Assembly (NCBI GenBank): GCA_029549845.1
Contig: JAKPIL010000186.1
Coordinates: 1-8,756 of the forward strand
Direction of reading: 5' to 3'
Source of the DNA: a bacterium
GTDB lineage: Bacteria > Patescibacteriota > Saccharimonadia > Saccharimonadales > UBA4665
DNA: 8,756 nucleotides
The position numbers and the translations under genes were made by a program. Below, piece by piece: positions 1-6,201 of this stretch (position 1 is its first letter; every line of letters starts with the position of its first letter). Below the pieces are notes generated by a model. It did not search any database. It saw only the letters and a list, made by a program, of their open reading frames with translations, and was not told the DNA's origin.

Positions 1-1743
1 GTTCTCACACGGGCAGATTTGGATCTGCTAAAACAGCAGTCTAAAGATAGCGGAACACCGCTCCTGGCACTCTTGGTGACGAGTGGTAAGATCACCAATG
101 AACAATTGACGAAGGTAACCGCACACGTTTCCAAGATTCCGTATGTGAACCTACTAGAGGCCAAGATTGACCCCAAGGTGCTTGAGCTTGTCCCACAGGA
201 CGTTGCCGAACGCTACATGGCGGTGCCACTTGGTGAAATGCAAAATAGGCTTGTGGTCGCGATGCTCGATGCCGATAATGTCCAGGCTGTCGACTTCCTG
301 AGTAACCGCATAAACCGACCGCTGAAAGTGTATGCGGCCAGCGAAGAGGGTATTCGTCAGGTGCTGCACCAGTATTCGGCGCAACTGTCTGATCATCTTG
401 TAGATGCCATAGGCCAGATGGGCGAAGATATTAAAATTGATACAACTCAGGAAGATGAAAAGAAAGCCCAGAAAGCCGCCGAAAACATCACGACCATAGT
501 GCAGGATTCGCCCATTAGCAAGGCGCTTTCGACCATACTGGAGTATGCTGCAAAAAACCGAGCGAGCGATGTACATATAGAGCCACTCAAGGAAAGCCTC
601 AAAATACGCTGCCGTATAGATGGCATCCTCCGGGAAATTATGAACTTGCCAAAGAGTACGGAGCCGCCGCTGGTATCACGTATCAAAATTCTTGCCAACC
701 TGAAGATAGATGAACACCGTATACCGCAGGACGGCGAGTTCACCGTGAGCGTTGCGGGCAAAGACATAGACCTGCGTATCTCCATAAGCCCGGTTATATG
801 GGGCGAACAGGTTGTCATACGTTTGCTCGATAAAAGCGGTACGAGCCTGCACCTGGAAGATATGGGCTACCACGGTCGCAGCTTACGCGCGATTCGCACT
901 GGGCTAGAACGCACCAACGGTATGATTCTTACCTCTGGGCCAACTGGTTCTGGTAAGTCAACAAGCCTGTATGCGCTGCTGCAAGAGGTTAAGAACGACG
1001 GCGTGAATATCGTAACGCTCGAAGACCCGGTTGAATACAAAATGGACGGCATCAACCAGATCCAGGTGAACGCAGATGTGGGGCTGACGTTTAGCGGTGG
1101 CCTTCGGTCAATCTTGCGCCAAGATCCAGACATCGTCATGGTGGGAGAGGTCCGTGACAAGGAGACGGCCGAGCTGGCGGTCCAGGCGAGCCTGACCGGG
1201 CACTTGGTATTTAGTACACTCCACACGAACAGTGCAGCTGGTATTTTGCCGCGCTTGCTCGACATGGGTGTTGAACCGTTCCTTATTGCGAGCACGGTAC
1301 ATGTTGTCATTGGTCAGCGTTTGGTACGGCGACTTGGTAAAAATACCGAGCAGTACCAGTCGAGCCCCGCTGAAACAGCTGCCATAAAGGAAGTACTGGG
1401 CCATTTGCTGCCAAAGGATGCCTCCCAGGTGGAGGCTGTGTCGAAAGACCTTGGGTATGAAAGCTTGCCTTTGGCGGGCGATACCGCTTATACTTTAACC
1501 AAGGGCAAGGATAGCCCAGGCTCCCCGAACGGCTACAAAGGTCGAATGGGAGTCTACGAAGTATTTGAGGTCAGCGAAGCTATACAGCAGCTGATTCTCA
1601 GACGAGCAACGAGCTCCGAGATCCAAACCCAAGCTCAGCTGGAAGGCATGGTAAACATGCGCGAAGACGGCTATCTGAAGGCACTCGCTGGGCTAACGAC
1701 AATCCAAGAAGTTAACCGCGTTGCCTCAGCAGACAGTGCATAA
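1..1743 (+). CDS. pilB: PilB-type pilus assembly ATPase (5' end outside window)
   Basis: Cytoplasmic hexameric ATPase of the GspE/PilB family that powers pilin polymerisation at the inner membrane. The reading frame is open from base 1, so the gene probably starts upstream; a TTG at 19 is the first possible start inside the window. Numbering from that TTG, an N-terminal MshEN-like domain covers about residues 1-120. The ATPase core has Walker A GPTGSGKST (307-315), Asp box EDPVEY (335-340), Walker B DPDIVMVGEVRD (369-380) and His box GHLVFSTLHTN (394-404). The C-terminal GYKGRMGVYEV block starts at 505, but the CxxC pairs that bind zinc in many PilB/GspE proteins are absent; the only visible cysteine is C198. 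It is first in a pilB-pilT-pilC order. The PilB rather than GspE label rests on the adjacent pilT. Family call is certain. Confidence 0.95.
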   Translation, partial: VLTRADLDLLKQQSKDSGTPLLALLVTSGKITNEQLTKVTAHVSKIPYVNLLEAKIDPKVLELVPQDVAERYMAVPLGEMQNRLVVAMLDADNVQAVDFLSNRINRPLKVYAASEEGIRQVLHQYSAQLSDHLVDAIGQMGEDIKIDTTQEDEKKAQKAAENITTIVQDSPISKALSTILEYAAKNRASDVHIEPLKESLKIRCRIDGILREIMNLPKSTEPPLVSRIKILANLKIDEHRIPQDGEFTVSVAGKDIDLRISISPVIWGEQVVIRLLDKSGTSLHLEDMGYHGRSLRAIRTGLERTNGMILTSGPTGSGKSTSLYALLQEVKNDGVNIVTLEDPVEYKMDGINQIQVNADVGLTFSGGLRSILRQDPDIVMVGEVRDKETAELAVQASLTGHLVFSTLHTNSAAGILPRLLDMGVEPFLIASTVHVVIGQRLVRRLGKNTEQYQSSPAETAAIKEVLGHLLPKDASQVEAVSKDLGYESLPLAGDTAYTLTKGKDSPGSPNGYKGRMGVYEVFEVSEAIQQLILRRATSSEIQTQAQLEGMVNMREDGYLKALAGLTTIQEVNRVASADSA

Positions 1744-1770
1744 GTGAGAAGTAAGAAAGAAGGTGGGGAC

Positions 1771-1887
1771 ATGAGAATCAAGCAGCACAAGACAGGGATA
1801 CCAACAGCAACTATAGCAAGCATGCACGCCGAGCGTACGGCTCACGGTTTGCGCCCTATGACGCTGCGAGCAGGAGGAGAAAGATAA
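1771..1887 (+). CDS. Small ORF (38 aa) between pilB and pilT, overlapping the pilT start
   Basis: I do not recognise this product. It is a 38-codon frame starting ATG at 1771, preceded by AAGGTGGGG at 1760-1768, which resembles a ribosome binding site. Its TAA (1885-1887) shares one base with the pilT ATG (1887), giving TAATG. The peptide is basic (MRIKQHKTG... ending GGER), with no membrane segment, signal peptide or cysteine. The strong Shine-Dalgarno of pilT lies inside its last codons. This arrangement suggests translational coupling of pilT, either through a short real protein or through a leader peptide whose sequence matters little. It shares its first ten bases, ATGAGAATCA, with the small frame before pilC. 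It could also be chance: the spacer is only 143 bases and the codon choice (AGA, GGA) is not clearly that of the neighbours. Confidence 0.35.
   Translation: MRIKQHKTGIPTATIASMHAERTAHGLRPMTLRAGGER
1872..1877 (+). promoter_or_regulatory. Strong ribosome binding site of pilT
   Basis: AGGAGG lies 9 bases before the ATG at 1887. It supports that start and sits inside the end of the upstream small frame, so ribosomes finishing that frame would be beside the pilT start. Confidence 0.75.
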
Positions 1888-2954
1888 TGCCTGGACAACT
1901 GCGCATAGAGCTACTGCTTGAGGAAGTCGTCAAGAAAAAGGCATCTGACCTTCACTTGCAAGTTGGCTTGCCACCGATGTTGCGCGTGGATGGAGCGTTA
2001 CTTCCCGTCGCTGCCGCCGATATGCTCACCGAAGAATCGGTTCAGGGTCTTATATTTGCCATCCTGGACGAAGACCAGAAGCAGATATTGCTCAAAGACA
2101 AGGAATTCGACTTTAGCTTTGCGTTTGGCGACCTAGGTCGCTTCCGTGTGAATGCCTTTCACGAACGCGGTAATCTAGCCGCTGCACTTCGCCTTATCCC
2201 AAATGAGATGTTAACCATTGAGCAGCTGGGATTGCCGCCGATTGTCTCAAAGTTCGCCGAGTACCCGCGCGGTCTCGTGCTCGTGACGGGGCCGACTGGG
2301 TCAGGTAAATCGACCAGCTTGGCAGCGCTCATCCATAAGATAAATATGGAACAGGGCAAGCACATCATAACCATAGAAGACCCTATAGAGTACACGCATA
2401 AGAGCAAAAAATCCATCATAGTCCAGCGCGAGGTACACTATGACACGTACTCATTTAGTGCGGCGCTTCGTAGCTCGCTTCGTGAAGACCCAGATGTGGT
2501 GCTTATAGGCGAAATGCGCGACCTTGAGACCATTGCCAGCGCTATCACCATTGCCGAAACGGGTCACCTTGTATTTGCGACACTGCATACAAACAGTGCA
2601 GCACAGTCTATCGACCGCATGGTCGATGTCTTCCCGCCACATCAGCAGCCACAAATCCGCGCTCAGCTGAGCAACATTCTTATGGCCATTTGTAGCCAAC
2701 GCCTCGTGCCGGCCATAGGTGGTGGTCGTATGGCAGCGGCAGAGATTTTGGTGGCAACACCGGCTGTACGAAACATCATCCGCGAAGGTAAAACTCACCA
2801 GCTTGACGCAGTTATTCAAACCGGCGCCGAATTTGGCATGCAGAGCATGGATAAGCAGCTTGTGCAGCTCATTCACGCGGGGACCATTAGCTACGACGAG
2901 GCACGCAACTTCGCTATAGATATCGACGAGTTAGATCGTCTCATGAGGGACTAA
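1887..2954 (+). CDS. pilT: PilT-type twitching motility / pilus retraction ATPase
   Basis: Hexameric cytoplasmic ATPase that depolymerises pili, driving retraction, twitching and often DNA uptake. At 355 residues it has the usual length for PilT. The N-terminal PAS-like region contains ASDLHLQVGLPPMLRVDG (19-36). The core has Walker A GPTGSGKST (135-143), Asp box IEDPIEY (163-169), Walker B DPDVVLIGEMRD (201-212, with E209) and His box HLVFATLHTN (227-236). The PilT-specific segment VRNIIREGKTHQ (294-305), matching the AIRNLIRE signature needed for retraction, separates it from PilB and GspE. The start at 1887 is fixed by AGGAGG 9 bases upstream and by the normal family N-terminus. Its presence indicates a retractable pilus rather than a pure secretion system. 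PilU is a weaker alternative. Confidence 0.94.
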   Translation: MPGQLRIELLLEEVVKKKASDLHLQVGLPPMLRVDGALLPVAAADMLTEESVQGLIFAILDEDQKQILLKDKEFDFSFAFGDLGRFRVNAFHERGNLAAALRLIPNEMLTIEQLGLPPIVSKFAEYPRGLVLVTGPTGSGKSTSLAALIHKINMEQGKHIITIEDPIEYTHKSKKSIIVQREVHYDTYSFSAALRSSLREDPDVVLIGEMRDLETIASAITIAETGHLVFATLHTNSAAQSIDRMVDVFPPHQQPQIRAQLSNILMAICSQRLVPAIGGGRMAAAEILVATPAVRNIIREGKTHQLDAVIQTGAEFGMQSMDKQLVQLIHAGTISYDEARNFAIDIDELDRLMRD

Positions 2955-2956
2955 GT

Positions 2957-3082
2957 ATGAGAATCAGGAGTCAAACTTCAAAAGTCACGGCCTACCGCGC
3001 AGAAAGCAGCGTGTTGCTGCTGAGTGCATCTGATGGCTTTTGTATCACGACTCTGCAACCTGAAAGGGCACGACTATGCTAA
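2957..3082 (+). CDS. Small ORF (41 aa) between pilT and pilC, overlapping the pilC start
   Basis: I do not recognise this product. It is a 41-codon frame starting two bases after the pilT stop, with GAGGGA (2945-2950) six bases before its ATG. Its TAA at 3080-3082 lies past the pilC ATG (3076), a 7-base overlap in another frame. The peptide begins MRIRSQTSK, has a short hydrophobic stretch (SSVLLLS) and ends in Cys. Like the small frame between pilB and pilT it starts ATGAGAATCA, fills almost the whole spacer and terminates at the next pil start, so coupling of pilC translation is plausible. A 6-bp hairpin (AGCAGC/GCTGCT, 3005-3021) lies within it. The two peptides do not clearly align beyond MRI(K/R), and the frame may be fortuitous. 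Confidence 0.3.
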   Translation: MRIRSQTSKVTAYRAESSVLLLSASDGFCITTLQPERARLC

Positions 3083-4299
3083 GTTACCGGTACACAGCGC
3101 GTAACCCGCAAACGGGCAAACAAGTTAGGGCAACCGTTCAGGCGGAGAGCGAGGGCTCGGCTGCAAAACTCATCAGCGCCGAAGGCCTGGTGGTTACTGA
3201 CCTCCAACTCGAGGCAGAAAGTTTCTCAGCACTAGGCAAGCTAAAGGGTCGTGTCAAGGCAAAAGACAGAGTGCTCTTTAGCCGTCAGCTGAGTACGCTC
3301 ATAAACGCTGGCTTGCCGCTCCTGCAAGCGCTACGCAGCGTAAACCAGCAAACGACCAGCAACGCCCTCAGGGTGGTTCTGAGCCAGGTTATAGCAGATG
3401 TTGAAGGCGGTGGCACGCTAGCGGCAGCCATGGGAAAGCACCCGCGCGTGTTCAACCAGGTGTACATAAGCCTCATTGCCGCCGGAGAATCATCTGGAAC
3501 GCTCGACCAAGCACTTGACCGACTTGCGGTACAGCAAGAAAAAGAAGCGGATCTTAACAGCAAAATTCGAGGTGCAATGATATACCCGCTCGTCGTTCTG
3601 CTGGTCATGGTTGCCGTGGTCGGCTTTATGATAGTGAAGGTGCTTCCGCAGGTGAAGAGTATATATGACGGTATGGAGGGTGCTGAGCTACCGCTCATAA
3701 CGAGGATTATGCTGGCGATATCTGACTTTACCATACATTTCTGGTGGGTCGTGCTTCTGGTACTCGCATTTGGTGTCTTCTTCACCACGCGGTGGGCTCG
3801 AACTGGCCCTGGGAAGCTTGTCGTTGATAAGTTCAAAATGAGAGCCTGGCCCATTGGCCCACTCTTCATGAAAGTGTACATGGCACGGTTTGCACGTACT
3901 GGGACGACGCTCGTCGCCAGTGGCGTGCCGCTGCTGCAGATGCTAAGCATCACGGGAGACGCTGTCAACAATGTTCACATACAGAGCGCCATCATGCGGG
4001 CCGCCGAGAAGGTCAAGGGAGGCAAGAGCCTGGCAGATAGCATAGAGAACGATACGAACTTCCTCCCGCTGGTACCAAATATGCTGAGGATTGGTGAGCA
4101 ATCTGGGGCAATAGAGCAAATGATGGCCAAGGTGGCAGACTACTATGAAAAAGAGGTCGATACCGAGGTCGAAAACATATCGAGCATTATTGAACCGGTA
4201 ATGATGGTGGCGCTTGGCGTGGTTGCTTTCATCATTGTGGCGGCGGTATTACTGCCTATTTACGGCCTGGCTGGTAACAGCAGCTTCACCGGTGGCTAA
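3076..4299 (+). CDS. pilC: PilC/GspF-type inner-membrane platform protein
   Basis: Polytopic inner-membrane protein that sits on the PilB/PilT hexamer and passes pilins into or out of the fibre. At 407 residues it has the full family length and shows two T2SSF repeats. The first (about 65-190) carries LFSRQLSTLINAGLPLLQAL and a GESSGTL motif (137-143). The second (about 268-395) carries ARFARTGTTLVASGVPLLQ and IGEQSGAIEQMM (339-350). Hydrophobic segments lie at about 169-189, 220-238 and 374-397, as expected for three transmembrane helices. The N-terminal YRYTARNPQTGK segment is typical. The start at 3076 has a modest AAAGGG (3063-3068) upstream and is overlapped by the preceding small frame. 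It is the last gene before a candidate internal promoter for the pilin. Confidence 0.94.
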   Translation: MLSYRYTARNPQTGKQVRATVQAESEGSAAKLISAEGLVVTDLQLEAESFSALGKLKGRVKAKDRVLFSRQLSTLINAGLPLLQALRSVNQQTTSNALRVVLSQVIADVEGGGTLAAAMGKHPRVFNQVYISLIAAGESSGTLDQALDRLAVQQEKEADLNSKIRGAMIYPLVVLLVMVAVVGFMIVKVLPQVKSIYDGMEGAELPLITRIMLAISDFTIHFWWVVLLVLAFGVFFTTRWARTGPGKLVVDKFKMRAWPIGPLFMKVYMARFARTGTTLVASGVPLLQMLSITGDAVNNVHIQSAIMRAAEKVKGGKSLADSIENDTNFLPLVPNMLRIGEQSGAIEQMMAKVADYYEKEVDTEVENISSIIEPVMMVALGVVAFIIVAAVLLPIYGLAGNSSFTGG

Positions 4300-4308
4300 A
4301 AGAAAGAG

Positions 4309-4337
4309 TTGCATTTTGTGCGTTACAACCGTATCAT
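4309..4337 (+). promoter_or_regulatory. Candidate promoter for the major pilin gene
   Basis: TTGCAT (4309-4314), a 17-base spacer, then TATCAT (4332-4337). The -10 matches TATAAT at five of six positions; the -35 matches at only three. It sits in the 83-base gap after pilC and would give a leader of about 40 bases containing AAAGGGG (4366-4372), 10 bases before the pilin ATG. A separate promoter fits the high pilin demand seen in T4P systems. Prediction only. Confidence 0.45.
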
Positions 4338-4382
4338 TTTAAACATAAGTGTAAATTAATAGAGCAAAGGGGCACTTGCACT

Positions 4383-4844
4383 ATGCGAACCAAACTCCAA
4401 CAACGTAAAGATAGCGGCTTCACCATCATCGAAGTCCTTATTGTGTTAGCAATCGCAGGGCTGATCCTGCTGGTTGTGTTCCTAGCGGTTCCCGCCTTGC
4501 AGCGCAATGGTCGAAACACGGCCATGAAGAGCGATGTACAGAACCTTCTGGGCGGTGTGAGCGAATATTTGTCGAATAATGATGGCAAGGCGCCAAACGA
4601 TATCGCTGGAACAGGCGACATTGTCATTACTGATGGCACCACACCGCAGACCACAAAAGTACGCGCTAGTACCACGGTAACGTATACTGCTGACGAACCA
4701 ACTGCGGGAGAAATCTCTATTAGCATGGGCCAGAAATGCAGTGGTGCTGAAATGACGACCACGGGCGCAACAACTCGTTCTGTCGCCGTCCTCTACCACA
4801 TTGAGACTTCAGGTGGTACGATTCTAAAGTGCGCTGAGTCCTAA
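4383..4844 (+). CDS. Type IV prepilin, likely major pilin
   Basis: Secreted fibre subunit of 153 residues. A short basic leader (MRTKLQQRKDSG) ends at the cleavage glycine G12, followed by F13 (+1), TII and E17 (the +5 glutamate needed for assembly), then a hydrophobic helix to about residue 38. This is the class III signal processed by prepilin peptidase. The mature protein is about 141 residues with a Thr/Gly-rich globular part. C119 and C150 near the end could form the disulfide that closes the usual pilin D-region. I infer the major-pilin role from its size, its place directly after pilC, its own candidate promoter, and the strong terminator behind it. A minor pilin cannot be excluded. 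It is separated from its likely processing enzyme by the mobile elements. Confidence 0.88.
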   Translation: MRTKLQQRKDSGFTIIEVLIVLAIAGLILLVVFLAVPALQRNGRNTAMKSDVQNLLGGVSEYLSNNDGKAPNDIAGTGDIVITDGTTPQTTKVRASTTVTYTADEPTAGEISISMGQKCSGAEMTTTGATTRSVAVLYHIETSGGTILKCAES

Positions 4845-4863
4845 GACAGCTTGCTTGACATAC

Positions 4864-4894
4864 CTAAAACAGAGGCACCCTGCCTCTGTTTTAG
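4864..4894. terminator. Intrinsic terminator after the pilin gene
   Basis: A perfect 14-bp inverted repeat (CTAAAACAGAGGCA, 4864-4877, and its complement, 4881-4894) has a CCC loop. The A-rich left base and T-rich right base (TTTTAG) mean it could work in both directions, 19 bases after the pilin stop. It would end the pilBTC-pilin transcript, so the downstream pilus genes need their own promoter. Confidence 0.85.
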
Positions 4895-4932
4895 TGTGTA
4901 GCTAGTACTGGGGTGACCAAGCGTGGTGCTCC

Positions 4933-4941
4933 GTGTAGGGT
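4933..4941. repeat. Left target duplication of the MITE-like element
   Basis: GTGTAGGGT directly precedes the MITE-like element. The matching right copy is 6221-6229 beyond the IS. At 5068-5076, immediately after the MITE, only GTGTAGGG remains because the IS inserted there. Confidence 0.7.
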
Positions 4942-5067
4942 CTGACCCACATGCACTTTTTATTCCATTGTCATCCCGACCGAAGTGGAGGGATCTCGTT
5001 AGGTGCAAATACAATAAGATCTTTCGACTTCGCTCAAGATGACACTCAAAAAGTGCACGTGGGTCAG
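4942..5067. mobile_element. MITE-like non-coding palindromic element (126 bp)
   Basis: A short element without a gene. Its terminal inverted repeats are 20 bases, CTGACCCACATGCACTTTTT at 4942-4961 and its near-complement at 5048-5067, with one mismatch. These ends match the neighbouring IS ends at 17-18 of 20 positions, so it was probably moved in trans by that transposase or a close relative. Inside the ends are a second pair of 28-base inverted arms (4969-4996, 5017-5044) around a 20-base centre, so nearly the whole element can fold into one long hairpin. It is flanked by a 9-base target duplication whose right copy was later split by the IS. Confidence 0.75.
4969..5044. repeat. Inner palindromic repeat carried by the MITE-like element
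   Basis: Imperfect inverted arms begin TGTCATCCCGACCGAAGTGG (4969) and end CTTCGCTCAAGATGACA (5044), meeting at GGATCT and AGATCT. From memory, repeats of this type (GTCATCC..GA.CGAAGT.GA..GATCT) are scattered through the intergenic DNA of several unrelated bacterial phyla and give rise to spurious peptides like CHLERSRKI...TRSLHFGRDD. I cannot verify the copy number here. Confidence 0.7.
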
Positions 5068-5084
5068 GTGTAGGGCTGACCCAC
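5059..5084. repeat. Junction hairpin formed by abutting element ends
   Basis: The right end of the MITE (GTGGGTCAG, 5059-5067) and the left end of the IS (CTGACCCAC, 5076-5084) form a perfect 9-bp inverted repeat with the 8-base loop GTGTAGGG. A run of six T starts at 5091 on the + strand. On the - strand the hairpin is followed by GTGCACTTTTT. It may therefore act as a weak terminator for the transposase transcript as well as for read-through from the left. Confidence 0.45.
5067..5075. repeat. Left target duplication of the IS
   Basis: GGTGTAGGG precedes the left end of the IS and is repeated exactly at 6220-6228. Its first G is also the last base of the MITE-like element, which fixes the order of the two insertions. 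Confidence 0.8.
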
Positions 5085-5095
5085 ACTCACTTTTT
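5076..5095 (+). repeat. IS left terminal inverted repeat
   Basis: CTGACCCACACTCACTTTTT, an exact inverse of the right end at 6200-6219. The transposase stop codon (complement of 5087-5089) lies inside it. Confidence 0.92.
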
Positions 5096-6136
5096 TCTTC
5101 CTCTCTGTAACTGAGCCACCGGAATCGGTGGCAGCAGTGGCGTACGCAGAAGCAGCTGCAGATACTCCCAGGCTTGCCGAAACCAACTTAGCCTTTTCTT
5201 GGGGTGAACTTTTTGCTTGGGCAGTTCTTTGACTGTGGTTCGCCAGAGTAACCACCAACCCAAGAATACAAATAGTAGTAAGCTACGGATTACCTCCGGC
5301 TTCTTCACTCTTTGCCATTCTAAGCGCTGTAGCCACTTCATGTCTTTGAAAGCTTCCTCAATCTCAAACCGTTCAGCATAGCGGTTCAAGACTTGTTGCC
5401 TAGTTATGCCATCTGGCAGATTCGTCAATAGAAACCAGGGCTCAGCATCTTTCATGCCTGGTCTTATCTCTGAGCGGATCAGACGGAGTTTGTGTGTTCG
5501 GTAGGTAATGCTTGTTTCTAGCAAGCTTATCTCCTGTATGGGAGTACGCCACCAACTCGGGTCCCAGGGTAGCACAACACGTTTGTCGCTTTTAGTACGA
5601 GTAATGAAGCAGATACCGTACTGGGTAAATAGCTTAAACAGCTTGTCGGAGGCAAACCAACGATCCATGACCAGTACTAGCTGTAACCTCGGGGCCTTCT
5701 CAGCGAGGAACTGGAACAGTTCCTGCAACGCGATCAGTAGTGGTCTAATGAGACCAGCTTCACTGACGTTCACTTGGCACCATATGGGGATAGCTCTACC
5801 TTTGCGGTGTGAGACCGCTAATATAGCGATACAGAATGGTCCAAACTGGGAATGATCCAGTGAACAATACCAGTAACCACTACGCGGGGCTAACGCTTCA
5901 CTAACTAGTAGCTGTTGTAGATGATCGGTCAGCTTGGTGTCGGTGACTAGCCGACGTATACGGTTCTCGCCCGTCCAGCGGTTCAGCCCTAAGCGCCTAC
6001 CAGCAGCGTTGAGTGAGCTGAACTCAGACAATGACAAAGATGAAACCCCGAGGGCAAAGCGTCGGGCCTTAGCTCGCGGCACATATTCATTCTGTAAATG
6101 CTGGACAGTAGCTGATAGTTTTTGTAGTGTAGACAT
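5087..6136 (-). CDS. IS4-family DDE transposase
   Basis: Cut-and-paste transposase of 349 residues that would bind the element ends and catalyse strand transfer. The RNase H-like core shows the first catalytic Asp in SLDHSQF (D94), the second in VLVMDRWF (D158), and Glu E260 within the IS4 signature Y-(2)-R-(3)-E-(6)-K, here Y253, R256, E260, K267. All catalytic residues are present and the frame is unbroken. The N-terminal region (about 1-80) is helical and rich in Arg/Lys, probably for end binding; the last ten residues are basic. The start at 6136 has GAAAGG 9 bases upstream, and that site is held in a potential hairpin. It is transcribed against the pil genes. Its stop lies within the left terminal repeat. 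Confidence 0.93.
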   Translation of the reverse strand: MSTLQKLSATVQHLQNEYVPRAKARRFALGVSSLSLSEFSSLNAAGRRLGLNRWTGENRIRRLVTDTKLTDHLQQLLVSEALAPRSGYWYCSLDHSQFGPFCIAILAVSHRKGRAIPIWCQVNVSEAGLIRPLLIALQELFQFLAEKAPRLQLVLVMDRWFASDKLFKLFTQYGICFITRTKSDKRVVLPWDPSWWRTPIQEISLLETSITYRTHKLRLIRSEIRPGMKDAEPWFLLTNLPDGITRQQVLNRYAERFEIEEAFKDMKWLQRLEWQRVKKPEVIRSLLLFVFLGWWLLWRTTVKELPKQKVHPKKRLSWFRQAWEYLQLLLRTPLLPPIPVAQLQRGRKK

Positions 6137-6138
6137 TG

Positions 6139-6187
6139 AAAACGACCTTTCTGTTTTGGTTTTGCAACAAAAACTTTAGGTCGTTTT
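6139..6187 (-). promoter_or_regulatory. Hairpin able to hide the transposase ribosome binding site
   Basis: In the transposase mRNA sense, AAAACGACCT (6187-6178) pairs perfectly with AGGTCGTTTT (6148-6139). The second arm includes the AGG of the Shine-Dalgarno GAAAGG (6151-6146). Any transcript entering from outside the element would contain both arms and be poorly translated. A transcript from the element's own promoter would start inside the first arm's downstream side and lack it. IS10 and IS50 use this type of protection. Confidence 0.6.
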
Positions 6188-6201
6188 TACTTTTTGGTCA
6201 A
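6173..6201 (-). promoter_or_regulatory. Candidate transposase promoter in the IS right end
   Basis: Reading the - strand: TTGACC (6201-6196, five of six matches), a 17-base spacer, then TAAAGT (6178-6173, four of six). Expected start of transcription is near 6166. The -35 begins in the terminal repeat, so transposase binding there could compete with transcription. Confidence 0.55.

Noticed and set aside
19..21. TTG at 19 as the true pilB start
   Set aside because: The frame is open back to base 1 and there is no ribosome binding site before the TTG, so the gene more likely begins upstream of the window.
447..1404. Several open frames of 65-147 codons antisense to pilB
   Set aside because: They overlap a certain gene completely and show no domain or ribosome binding site support.
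2159..2876. Antisense open frames of 86 and 141 codons in pilT
   Set aside because: They are shadows of the strongly conserved PilT coding sequence.
3285..3971. Long open frame of 228 codons on the - strand
   Set aside because: It lies wholly antisense to pilC, has a Ser/Thr-rich composition without recognisable motifs, and is explained by the codon bias of pilC.
4895..4941. Possible tRNA or small RNA before the MITE
   Set aside because: The 47 bases show no cloverleaf or strong hairpin beyond the preceding terminator.
4841..5086. 81-codon open frame on the - strand
   Set aside because: It is a translation of the terminator and the MITE-like palindrome (CHLERSRKI...TRSLHFGRDD), a typical spurious product of this repeat type.
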